Shown here: positions 1-4,583 of the stretch, in pieces
Position numbering within the stretch: the stretch's first letter is position 1
How the letters are laid out: each line of letters opens with the position of its first letter
Origin: Anaerolineae bacterium
GTDB lineage: Bacteria > Chloroflexota > Anaerolineae > Promineifilales > Promineifilaceae
Length of the DNA stretch: 6,119 nucleotides
Direction: 5' to 3'
Assembly (NCBI GenBank): GCA_014879345.1
Contig: JACSSI010000327.1
Location: 1 to 6,119, forward strand
Made by a program: the position numbers and the translations under genes
Notes under the pieces: generated by a model
Databases searched by the model: none
Told to the model about the DNA's origin: nothing
What the model saw: the letters and a program-made list of their open reading frames with translations, nothing else

Positions 1-69
1 GGAGCCGCCCGGCGCTGGCACATAGGTTCTGTGCCAGACGGGGAGCGGCAGCGGCCTGGGGCTGTGACG
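1..69. other. GC-rich stub at window edge with a small hairpin
   Basis: This segment is visibly richer in G and C than the next several hundred bases. It contains an inverted repeat, CTGGCAC (15-21) and GTGCCAG (31-37), around a 9-base loop. The plus strand is open in frame 1 from the window edge to a TGA at 91-93, so it could be the last 30 codons of a rightward gene converging on the leftward operon. No motif supports that. The alternative is a dispersed GC-rich repeat. I do not recognise it. Confidence 0.3.
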
Positions 70-99
70 AAAGAGTCAGGCTGCGCAGCCTGACTCTTT
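70..99. terminator. 30-bp perfect palindrome at the end of the leftward operon, candidate terminator
   Basis: Two 15-bp arms (70-84 and 85-99) are perfect reverse complements with no loop between them. Each arm ends in AAAG/CTTT, so transcripts from either strand form a GC-rich hairpin followed by a short U run. The stop codon of the last leftward gene (TGA, 78-76) lies inside it. In RNA a few central bases must open to form the turn. The U tract is short, so termination strength is uncertain. A bidirectional terminator between convergent genes is the simplest reading. Confidence 0.6.
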
Positions 100-309
100 A
101 CTCTGAAAATCTCGATGCGCTTTAACCAGTTCGATTAGTAGACAAGTGAGGTAGTAAGGCCAAAACAGCACAAGTTTCAAGAAAAAGAAATCGTAAGGCG
201 TTGAGCTTATGTCCATCTTGGCTATGGCTAACCATAGCGCGGCGACAAACATGCCTGTGATGTTGTAAACTGCGAGGCACAGAAAGAAAATGTCTAAATC
301 GTTAGGCAT
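76..309 (-). CDS. small predicted membrane protein, 77 aa, unrecognised
   Basis: The chosen start is the ATG at 309-307 because a GGGGGAG SD sits a few bases upstream. It also overlaps the stop of the preceding gene (TAA 304-302) by 8 bases, which points to translational coupling. The upstream in-frame ATG at 429 has no such support and would overlap a better gene. The product has two hydrophobic stretches, about residues 7-30 and 41-62, separated by a short polar loop (AKMDISSTPYD), so it is probably an integral membrane protein. The C-terminus, KESGCAA, is encoded by the palindrome that follows the operon. It is the last gene of the leftward series. No family was recognised and no function is proposed. 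Confidence 0.6.
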   Translation of the reverse strand: MPNDLDIFFLCLAVYNITGMFVAALWLAIAKMDISSTPYDFFFLKLVLFWPYYLTCLLIELVKAHRDFQSKESGCAA

Positions 310-523
310 TGCCGTCTCCCCCACCCCACAATCTGATTGTATCTTGCATATCGGCTCTTGCGGCCTCTGATTCTGCAAGCTGCGCCATGGAATCGAGGCT
401 TTTAGCGATGGAAAGGAGGCAGTAGGCAATTCCTAATTGTGTCGCGTGTTCGTTGCTTTCTGGCCCTTCTCGGCCTGTGCCGAGTTCGATTAAGTTTCTT
501 GCTTCTTGGATAAAATTGGTCAT
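302..523 (-). CDS. small helical protein, 73 aa, unrecognised
   Basis: The ATG at 523-521 follows an AAAGGAGA SD with a spacing of about 5 bases, a strong initiation site. The start overlaps the stop of the upstream gene in an ATGA arrangement, and its own stop overlaps the next start by 8 bases, so it is the middle of a tightly coupled trio. The sequence is mostly helix-forming. Residues about 28-55 have the repeated pattern of small hydrophobic and charged residues (GIAYCLLSIAKSLDSMAQLA) seen in many short phage- and actinobacterial-type helical proteins, and the end is glycine-rich (WGGGDGNA). No catalytic or metal-binding motif is seen. Function is unknown; a small accessory or phage-like protein is the best description. 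Confidence 0.65.
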   Translation of the reverse strand: MTNFIQEARNLIELGTGREGPESNEHATQLGIAYCLLSIAKSLDSMAQLAESEAARADMQDTIRLWGGGDGNA

Positions 524-801
524 GTGTTCTCCTTTGGGTGGTTTGGGGTGTTGTTAACGTGAAGTTCATTTATTGTGTTGAGTGTAAAGGTTACTATGGA
601 AACGCGGATGAGGATATTAACAAGTGTTGTGATAGCTTTGTCTGGCTCTTCGTAGGACAAGGACTCGATAGCTGCTGTAATAGTGTTGTGTTCGCGCTCG
701 GCATTGAGTTCTTCGACGATGAGGGTGTATGCGAAGCTTTCGCGGTATAAACTGTTGAGTTTTTTCCGTAGTCTGTATCGTTTTTGTCTTGCTGCGCTCA
801 T
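520..801 (-). CDS. small basic protein, 93 aa, unrecognised
   Basis: The start at 801-799 is preceded by GGGAGGAATA, a near-ideal SD with 5-base spacing. A longer in-frame start at 858 has no good SD and would place the hairpin at 818-837 inside the gene. The N-terminus is strongly basic (residues 5-15, RQKRYRLRKK), which would suit nucleic-acid or membrane-surface contact. The middle (25-55) is acidic and helical, and residues 56-80 form a hydrophobic, beta/helix-prone stretch too polar at its ends to call a membrane segment with confidence. The C-terminus is Asn/Pro-rich. Its TGA overlaps the next ATG (ATGA), indicating coupled translation. No family was recognised. Confidence 0.6.
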   Translation of the reverse strand: MSAARQKRYRLRKKLNSLYRESFAYTLIVEELNAEREHNTITAAIESLSYEEPDKAITTLVNILIRVSIVTFTLNTINELHVNNTPNHPKENT

Positions 802-817
802 TATTCCTCCCTCGTTG

Positions 818-837
818 CGTAACGTTTTTTCGTTACG
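818..837. promoter_or_regulatory. 7-bp hairpin with A6/T6 loop before the 93-aa gene
   Basis: CGTAACG (818-824) and CGTTACG (831-837) are perfect reverse complements separated by six T on the plus strand. In the leftward mRNA this makes a hairpin with an AAAAAA loop, ending 16 bases upstream of the 93-aa start and just outside its GGGAGG SD. No U run follows in the leftward direction, so it is not a typical terminator. An RNA processing or stability element, or a protein-binding site, is possible. Confidence 0.5.
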
Positions 838-865
838 TCCCGACTTCTCCTGCTGCACCCCCCTC

Positions 866-1504
866 TTAACTTAGCGTGTAGTTGCCATTTGGCAACAAGA
901 CCAAGTCTGATTGGTGTATCCAGGCTCCGTCTTGCAGGTAGTATACAAAGTCATTGGGGAATCTCTCTTTTGCCTCGCAATCGTAAGGCCATGCGCCGAC
1001 TTTGCCTGTGACCGTTTCTGTTTTCCCGCAGTAATGGAAGCGAATTGTTTCCATTGATGGATCGCCAGAGGCTGCGGGTATGGGTTTGCGGCTTTCTGCT
1101 TTGGTGATTGGGTAGGGTTCTGACTCTGAGGTGTGCTTATCGACGTGAATGTTGTGGGTCGGGTCCGGGAGGTTGTATTTGATTGCTATTCCCGCATAAA
1201 GATAATCCCACTTGTGGTTTCTTGTCATATGTTTCATGGCGTCCATAATCGCGTAGAACCCGTCTGGTGCGATGATTGTAACATCGTGATACACAAATGT
1301 AGCAAAGCTGAAGTTGACGAAGCGAACAATGTAGGTGGTGGTTTTGCCGTCAGTTTGACCAACAAAACGGCAGCCTGGGCCGTGCATCTCGTTTTCGTGA
1401 TTTTCTGGCAAAACGCATTGGTAGCCGTCGCGGACGTGCTGGCATCGGGGTGGTATTACATAGCCGATGTCGTTTGGTATGATCAGGAATTGCTGTCTTA
1501 ACAT
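866..1504 (-). CDS. 212-aa protein with N-terminal Cys/His cluster, unrecognised
   Basis: The start at 1504-1502 follows GAGGAGAG at about 8-9 bases. An ATG seven bases upstream, out of frame, opens only a shadow frame. The N-terminal part holds C21, C30, H36, H41 and C45. The pattern C-x8-C-x5-H-x4-H resembles the short zinc-knuckle-like motif (C...C-x-LP-x-x-H...H) found in many actinobacterial and phage hypothetical proteins. That makes a bound metal plausible but unproven. Residues about 55-115 are rich in aromatic and beta-prone residues. A Pro/Ser/Glu-rich linker (about 125-150) leads to a C-terminal domain of about 60 residues with a second Cys pair (C159, C176) and several aromatics. 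No enzyme motif is seen. It lies in the presumed radC operon, 96 bp after the 271-aa gene. Confidence 0.7.
   Translation of the reverse strand: MLRQQFLIIPNDIGYVIPPRCQHVRDGYQCVLPENHENEMHGPGCRFVGQTDGKTTTYIVRFVNFSFATFVYHDVTIIAPDGFYAIMDAMKHMTRNHKWDYLYAGIAIKYNLPDPTHNIHVDKHTSESEPYPITKAESRKPIPAASGDPSMETIRFHYCGKTETVTGKVGAWPYDCEAKERFPNDFVYYLQDGAWIHQSDLVLLPNGNYTLS
881..896. other. 6-bp hairpin in the 3' end of the 212-aa gene
   Basis: GTTGCC (881-886) and GGCAAC (891-896) pair perfectly across a 4-base loop within the last codons of the 212-aa gene. It could be a mRNA hairpin close to the 3' end, or chance. No U tract follows on either strand. Confidence 0.3.
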
Positions 1505-1553
1505 GGTGCATCTCTCCTCGTTGTTTAATTGTTGTTGGTTTTGGGTTGTTGAG

Positions 1554-1593
1554 AAAGTGGCGAATCGCCACTTTGTTTTAGCGATTCGCCACT
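1554..1593. promoter_or_regulatory. nested inverted repeats with two alternative hairpins, possible attenuator/terminator
   Basis: Two mutually exclusive structures are visible. The first is a 10-bp stem, AAAGTGGCGA (1554-1563) with TCGCCACTTT (1565-1574), around one central base. The second is a 13-bp stem, AGTGGCGAATCGC (1556-1568) with GCGATTCGCCACT (1581-1593), around a 12-base loop. They sit in the 96-bp gap between the 271-aa gene stop and the 212-aa gene start. In the leftward transcript the first stem is followed by UUUCUC, a poor U tract. It may therefore be a weak terminator, a processing site or a switch reducing expression of the downstream genes. Confidence 0.6.
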
Positions 1594-1600
1594 ATACGAA

Positions 1601-2416
1601 TTAACGGTAAAACCAGCCTGTTGCCGTTTCTCGGCTGAATGGGGCTTCTCCCCTGTGGGCAGCCTGGTACTCCTGGAATATAGGCAGATCGCCGGGTTCC
1701 ACTGGTTGTCCGTTGCGGTAGACTAGCTGGCCGTCAATCTTGGATGGCGCGGTTTCGGTCGTTGTGTTTGACCGAACAACGCGGCCTCGGTGTGTTTGCT
1801 CTGTCACTCGTGGCTTTCTGATGCCACCGCCAAATAAATCATCGAGGGCTTCGTCGGCCTCCTCGATGGTTAATTTTGGTTTTTGTTTGGTGGCAATAGC
1901 GGCCGTCGGCAGCTGCATAGCCGCCACTATTTGGGCGGTCGCGTAAGCTGCCATGTGTTCCAGAACGGCATAGGCCATTTTGCGTGCTTCGTTTTTGGTC
2001 ATGCCCACATTTACTTTTTCCGCAACGGGACCGGCTGGCATGATTGCGCCTGTTGGGGTGGGCTTCCCTGGTCCTTTCGTCAACTGAAAGAAGACTTTGT
2101 CGTCTTTCGTGTTGATGCGCAGCACCCTGCTTTCTGGCTCTGATCCGTTAGTACCTTTGTAGTCAACAAAGTCCACTGCCTTGCCCCACGATAGGTCTGC
2201 GAAAATGACGCGAGCATCGGCCGCGTCGAGCCAATGCGCTAGTTGGGCGTTTGCCCCTTCCCCGCGATTGTAAAGACCTGCAAAAAGTCTGATTTTGGGG
2301 ATGGGTGTGTCATTGTCGTCACGCCGAAGATGCAGCGCATCCTCAGCGTGTAGCCAGGTGGTTTTTGTCATGTATTCGTTAATACGGAAGAGCGGCTTCT
2401 GTTGTGATTGGTTCAT
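1601..2416 (-). CDS. 271-aa accessory protein, unrecognised
   Basis: The start chosen is the ATG at 2416-2414, nine bases after an AGGAGG SD. The next Met (2371) has no SD, and a longer frame to 2530 would overlap the SWIM gene by about 150 bases. Even with the chosen start it overlaps the SWIM gene by 38 bases, so coupled translation is likely. Residues 1-110 look like a folded alpha/beta domain (KIRLFAGLYNRGEG, then ARVIFADLSWGKAVDFVDYKG). Residues 135-170 are helical and Ala-rich, 180-225 a charged linker. A distinct C-terminal piece (229-271) has aromatic and Pro/Gly positions (DLPIFQEYQAAHRGEAPFSR). No known catalytic motif, signal peptide or membrane segment is visible. Its position between SWIM and the Cys/His protein suggests a shared, probably nucleic-acid-related role; that is inference. 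Confidence 0.75.
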   Translation of the reverse strand: MNQSQQKPLFRINEYMTKTTWLHAEDALHLRRDDNDTPIPKIRLFAGLYNRGEGANAQLAHWLDAADARVIFADLSWGKAVDFVDYKGTNGSEPESRVLRINTKDDKVFFQLTKGPGKPTPTGAIMPAGPVAEKVNVGMTKNEARKMAYAVLEHMAAYATAQIVAAMQLPTAAIATKQKPKLTIEEADEALDDLFGGGIRKPRVTEQTHRGRVVRSNTTTETAPSKIDGQLVYRNGQPVEPGDLPIFQEYQAAHRGEAPFSRETATGWFYR

Positions 2417-2900
2417 AGGGGCTTTCCTCCTGTTGGATGTGGCGGGTTGCCATTGTAGCGGCCACATGGGTGCATGTTCGTTGAGAATGCCAGCGAATTC
2501 GCGGGCAATTATCTTTCCAGAAGTCTTCACATGTACAGCGAAAATGATAGCCGTCGAAGGTGATGTCGTGGGTCACGTCATCTCGGGTTCTGGATTTTAC
2601 GGTGGCGAAAAGACCCTCGTCGGGTGGGCTTGGGACAAGCTTGACGTGGCCGTTCAGTATAAGTTCGCCAATTTTCCAGGCTCTGGATTGAAGCTCGGGA
2701 TAGTTGGCGATCATCTTCTTGAGAATGATAAATAGCGCAGGATTGGATAGTTCGATTGCTTTCCATCGTGCCGCTGCCTCGCCGGATTTCCCGGCAGGAA
2801 AGGATAATAGGCTTTGCTCTGTTTCGGTTTCCCACTCTCGGAGTGTTCGATTATACGAGACAGTGGCTACGCCAATTTGGTGCAGTGTTCTGGGTAACAT
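2379..2900 (-). CDS. SWIM zinc-finger domain protein, 173 aa
   Basis: The ATG at 2900-2898 follows AAGGAGAATCC (7-base spacing), only 9 bases after the radC stop. The C-terminal third has the SWIM signature CxCx(n)CxH: C122 and C124 (RCTCEDF), then C143 and H145 (CTH) after 18 residues, inside the usual range for n. The hairpin-like strand before it (ATVKSRTRDD to GYHFRCTC) matches the expected fold. SWIM domains are zinc-binding modules that mediate DNA or protein contacts. They occur in Snf2-type ATPases, MuDR-like transposases and recombination-associated Sws1-type proteins. Residues 1-95 form a helical N-terminal region without a recognised domain. It is a stand-alone SWIM protein, not a piece of an ATPase, since no helicase motif precedes it. 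Its place directly behind radC suggests DNA-related work. Confidence 0.85.
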   Translation of the reverse strand: MLPRTLHQIGVATVSYNRTLREWETETEQSLLSFPAGKSGEAAARWKAIELSNPALFIILKKMIANYPELQSRAWKIGELILNGHVKLVPSPPDEGLFATVKSRTRDDVTHDITFDGYHFRCTCEDFWKDNCPRIRWHSQRTCTHVAATMATRHIQQEESPYEPITTEAALPY

Positions 2901-2909
2901 GGATTCTCC

Positions 2910-3665
2910 TTAACGGGAACTGTTGAAATCGCATAGCTGACGCTCTGCCATAGAAGTAAATGTTTTATTGCCGATAATGATGTGATCGAGTACAGATACT
3001 TCCAGGAGTCGCCCCGCTTGAATAAGCGTTTTTGTTACGTTGATGTCTTCGGGGGATGGTGTGGCTTCTCCCGAGGGGTGATTATGGGCGATGATCATGG
3101 CTACGGCGTTGGCACGAATGGCATGTTTGAATACTTCCCCGGCGCGAATGGCTGCGCTGTTTGTATTGCCAATGTAAATTGTTGGCACAGAGAGAACGTT
3201 GTTCCTCGTGTCTAACAAGATTGTTTTTAGATGCTCTTGTTCTAAAAGTATCATTTCCGGCATTAGTAGGCTGGCGGCATCTGCGGGGGAGCGTATCTGC
3301 TGACGGTCGGGGCCTCTGCTTTCACGAAAGACGCGACGGGACAATTCGCCAAGCGCAACAAGGGACAGTGCGCGTTTTTCGCCAATTCCAGGTATTTGGG
3401 CAAGCTCTTGTTTGCTCTTCTTTGGCAGTTCACTCAGGCCACCGATGGTGCAAATTAAATCGGTGGCAAGGTCGAGTCCGTCCTTGGCTCCGAGTAATAC
3501 GGCCAGCAGTTCGGGCGATGAGAGACCGTTTGATCCAAAATGGTCAAGGCGATATGCTGGCTGTTCTTCTGTGGGCATATCGCGGATAAGGCGGCGCAGT
3601 TTTTGGCGTCGCTGGTCATAAGTGTTGAGATCGAAAAGTGTTTGATGGGTTTGGGTTTCTGTCAT
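2910..3665 (-). CDS. radC: RadC family JAMM-domain protein
   Basis: The start at 3665-3663 follows AAAGGAG with about 8-base spacing. An earlier in-frame Met at 3725 lies inside the terminator-like hairpin and is rejected. The 251-aa product is full-length for the family (E. coli RadC is about 220 aa). A helix-hairpin-helix region spans about 84-108 (LAQIPGIGEKRALSL). The JPCS/JAMM metalloprotease-like domain follows, with E177 (RAGEVF), H194-N-H196, S204 and D207 in exact E...HxH-x7-S-x2-D spacing, so the metal site is intact. RadC homologues were once called DNA repair proteins, but that role is not established. They are common on prophages and genomic islands, often beside antirestriction or toxin-antitoxin genes. 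Here it heads a leftward accessory operon with a SWIM protein behind it, and its SD is enclosed in a perfect 10-bp hairpin. Confidence 0.96.
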   Translation of the reverse strand: MTETQTHQTLFDLNTYDQRRQKLRRLIRDMPTEEQPAYRLDHFGSNGLSSPELLAVLLGAKDGLDLATDLICTIGGLSELPKKSKQELAQIPGIGEKRALSLVALGELSRRVFRESRGPDRQQIRSPADAASLLMPEMILLEQEHLKTILLDTRNNVLSVPTIYIGNTNSAAIRAGEVFKHAIRANAVAMIIAHNHPSGEATPSPEDINVTKTLIQAGRLLEVSVLDHIIIGNKTFTSMAERQLCDFNSSR

Positions 3666-3669
3666 TGAC

Positions 3670-3700
3670 GTTGCTCCTTTGAAAGATTTCAAGGAGCAAC
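3670..3700 (-). promoter_or_regulatory. hairpin that sequesters the radC ribosome binding site
   Basis: GTTGCTCCTT (3670-3679) and AAGGAGCAAC (3691-3700) are exact reverse complements around an 11-base loop, part of which (GAA/TTC) can extend the stem. In the leftward mRNA the 3' arm carries the radC SD (AAGGAG), four bases from the AUG. The folded form would therefore hide the SD from the ribosome. This is the geometry of an RNA thermometer or of translational repression by a protein or small RNA. Which one, if any, cannot be read from sequence. Confidence 0.6.
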
Positions 3701-3751
3701 GGCTGTTAAGCCGGATAAAACACAAAATCCCGCTGGTTAACGGGATTTTGT
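3700..3751 (-). terminator. terminator-like hairpin upstream of radC
   Basis: ACAAAATCCCG (3722-3732) and CGGGATTTTGT (3741-3751) form a perfect 11-bp stem with an 8-base loop. In the leftward direction it is followed by a U-rich run (TTTTGTGTTTTAT), as in an intrinsic terminator. A small hairpin, CGGCT/AGCCG (3700-3713), stands between it and the radC SD hairpin. It lies 143 bases after the zinc-ribbon gene stop and 57 bases before the radC start. It either ends the zinc-ribbon transcript or acts as an attenuator in the radC leader. No convincing promoter lies between it and radC. Confidence 0.7.
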
Positions 3752-3809
3752 CGAGGAGGGGAAGAGTAGATGCGTATGCGTGGAGAGGAAAGGTATTGCA
3801 GAGTGCCAG

Positions 3810-3838
3810 TTATTAGCATTCTACGTGCTTTGAGGGAA
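3810..3838 (-). promoter_or_regulatory. candidate extended -10 promoter for the radC operon
   Basis: Read on the minus strand, TGCTAATAA (3818-3810) has a TGn extension and a 5/6 match to TATAAT. The -35 position 17 bases upstream is TTCCCT (3838-3833), a poor match. A transcript from here would pass through the terminator-like hairpin and the SD hairpin before radC. This is a weak call from motif match alone. Confidence 0.3.
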
Positions 3839-3893
3839 TAAAGTAGTGTCGAGTTTTGAGTGTTGGCCGTGCGGTTGCCAATAGTACAAATTT

Positions 3894-4142
3894 CTAGGCG
3901 TTTCTTAGCGCAATTCCTGTTAGGCTGCCGATTATAATGACCAGGATAGTGGGCCAAAGCCCAAATAGTAACAGTGATAGTGGCGCGAAGATGAGCAGCG
4001 TCAATACGATAATGTAATTTCCGGTTTTTATCGAGTTGGAGTTGACTCGCCAGCCGCAGTGTGGGCAAATTTTCGCGTCTTTGTGGATTTCCGACATACA
4101 ATCTGGGCAAGTTTTTGTTTCCGGTGATACTGTTTCTGACAT
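3894..4142 (-). CDS. zinc-ribbon membrane protein, 82 aa
   Basis: The start at 4142-4140 opens directly onto the zinc ribbon. The SD is modest (AAGGAAACGGAAATC), and longer upstream frames run back through the promoter region. The product has a CPDC...CPHCG zinc ribbon (C12, C15, C26, C29) followed by two adjacent hydrophobic stretches (about 42-62 and 64-79) and a short polar tail, the usual layout of small bacterial zinc-ribbon membrane proteins. The ribbon would face the cytoplasm. The family is widespread and mostly uncharacterised, so no specific role is assigned. It is the first gene leftward of the regulator intergenic region and divergent from the helix-turn-helix gene. Whether it shares a transcript with radC depends on read-through of the hairpin at 3722-3751. 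Confidence 0.75.
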   Translation of the reverse strand: MSETVSPETKTCPDCMSEIHKDAKICPHCGWRVNSNSIKTGNYIIVLTLLIFAPLSLLLFGLWPTILVIIIGSLTGIALRNA

Positions 4143-4194
4143 GATTTCCGTTTCCTTTTTGGTGGCAATTTGTAAATATGGTTGCCGCGAGGTC

Positions 4195-4223
4195 TTGACG
4201 GTAAAATGAATTGATGGTATTGT
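4195..4223 (+). promoter_or_regulatory. sigma70-type promoter for the helix-turn-helix gene
   Basis: TTGACG (4195-4200), a 17-bp spacer, and TATTGT (4218-4223) preceded by a TGG extension (4215-4217). Transcription would start near 4230, giving a leader of about 35 bases before the ATG at 4266. Confidence 0.55.
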
Positions 4224-4247
4224 ATTGCGCATGTGGCGTGATTGCAA
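4219..4247 (-). promoter_or_regulatory. sigma70-type promoter for the zinc-ribbon gene
   Basis: On the minus strand TTGCAA (4247-4242), a 17-bp spacer and TACAAT (4224-4219) form a good match to the consensus. Its -10 occupies almost the same bases as the plus-strand -10 (4218-4223), so polymerase could not use both at once. The leader to the ATG at 4142 would be about 70 bases. Confidence 0.55.
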
Positions 4248-4265
4248 ATACAAGCGAGGTTTGAA

Positions 4266-4475
4266 ATGACTGATAAAAGATGGATGGATACAAAGGAAAT
4301 GGCGAAGGAACTCGGTGTCCCGAGTCGAACTTGTCAACGGTGGTTGAGAATTAATCATGCTGGGCTGTTTCCATCGGCTAAAAAGGTACGGCCATCCATG
4401 AATTCTAAATATATTGTCTTACGTTCAGAAGTTGAAGAAGCTAAAAGCCAGTTGGCATCAGCCGAGGATTTTTAG
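4266..4475 (+). CDS. excisionase/AlpA-like helix-turn-helix protein, 69 aa
   Basis: The ATG at 4266 follows GCGAGGTTTGAA, a GAGG SD at 6-base spacing. The longer in-frame ATG at 4242 falls in the -35 box of the divergent promoter and has no SD. Residues 6-28 (WMDTKEMAKELGVPSRTCQR) match the small winged helix-turn-helix of excisionases, AlpA regulators and MerR-like proteins. The following LFPSAKKV and a strand ending in a helix (SKYIVLRSEVEEAKSQL) correspond to the wing and closing helix. These proteins bind direct repeats to bend DNA during excision or to control nearby genes. Its position near the 3' side of a tRNA gene, divergent from an accessory block, fits a mobile-element regulator, but no integrase is in the window. 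A plain transcription regulator is the alternative. Confidence 0.85.
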   Translation: MTDKRWMDTKEMAKELGVPSRTCQRWLRINHAGLFPSAKKVRPSMNSKYIVLRSEVEEAKSQLASAEDF

Positions 4476-4496
4476 GTTCTTTTTTTATTTAAACGC

Positions 4497-4540
4497 AAAA
4501 ACGGCTAGACCAGACCCGCCAAAGTCAACTAGCCGTTTTT
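4497..4540. terminator. 12-bp inverted repeat, bidirectional terminator between convergent genes
   Basis: AAAAACGGCTAG (4497-4508) and CTAGCCGTTTTT (4529-4540) are exact reverse complements around a 20-base loop. Either strand yields a GC-containing stem ending in a U run, suited to ending both the rightward helix-turn-helix transcript and the leftward tRNA transcript. An outer pairing, TTTTTAGGTTC (4470-4480) with GAACCTTAAAAA (4545-4556), nearly encloses it. The loop is long for a terminator, so a recombination or protein-binding site is an alternative. Confidence 0.6.
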
Positions 4541-4583
4541 ACCCGAACCTTAAAAATGAAATATTGAAGTCGTCCAGGCACAG

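Larger units (their letters stand above)
4187..4264. repeat. direct repeat pair flanking the divergent promoters, candidate operators
   Basis: GCGAGGTCTTGA (4187-4198) and GCGAGGTTTGA (4254-4264) differ by one base insertion and lie in the same orientation 67 bp apart. The first overlaps the -35 of the plus-strand promoter; the second contains the SD of the helix-turn-helix gene and ends one base before its ATG. Paired direct repeats of this size are typical for small Xis/AlpA-type DNA-binding proteins, so autoregulation is a reasonable inference. Confidence 0.4.

Noticed and set aside
76..429. 117-aa minus-strand frame including the 77-aa protein
   Set aside because: The added 40 residues overlap the well-supported 73-aa gene and have no SD; the ATG at 309 has one.
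1133..1501. 122-aa plus-strand frame antisense to the 212-aa gene
   Set aside because: No SD or recognisable motif; it lies wholly over a better-supported gene on the other strand.
1350..1571. 73-aa minus-strand frame starting upstream of the 212-aa gene
   Set aside because: It shares the same SD region but is a basic, low-complexity shadow frame and runs across the hairpin at 1554-1574.
3706..3818. 37-codon minus-strand frame crossing the terminator-like hairpin, as a possible leader peptide
   Set aside because: No SD, and it reads through rather than before the hairpin; no run of regulatory codons.
3770..3841. 23-codon plus-strand frame with a good SD (GGAGGGG, 8-base spacing)
   Set aside because: No promoter, no homology visible, and it lies in the leader region on the opposite strand; a chance purine run is likely.
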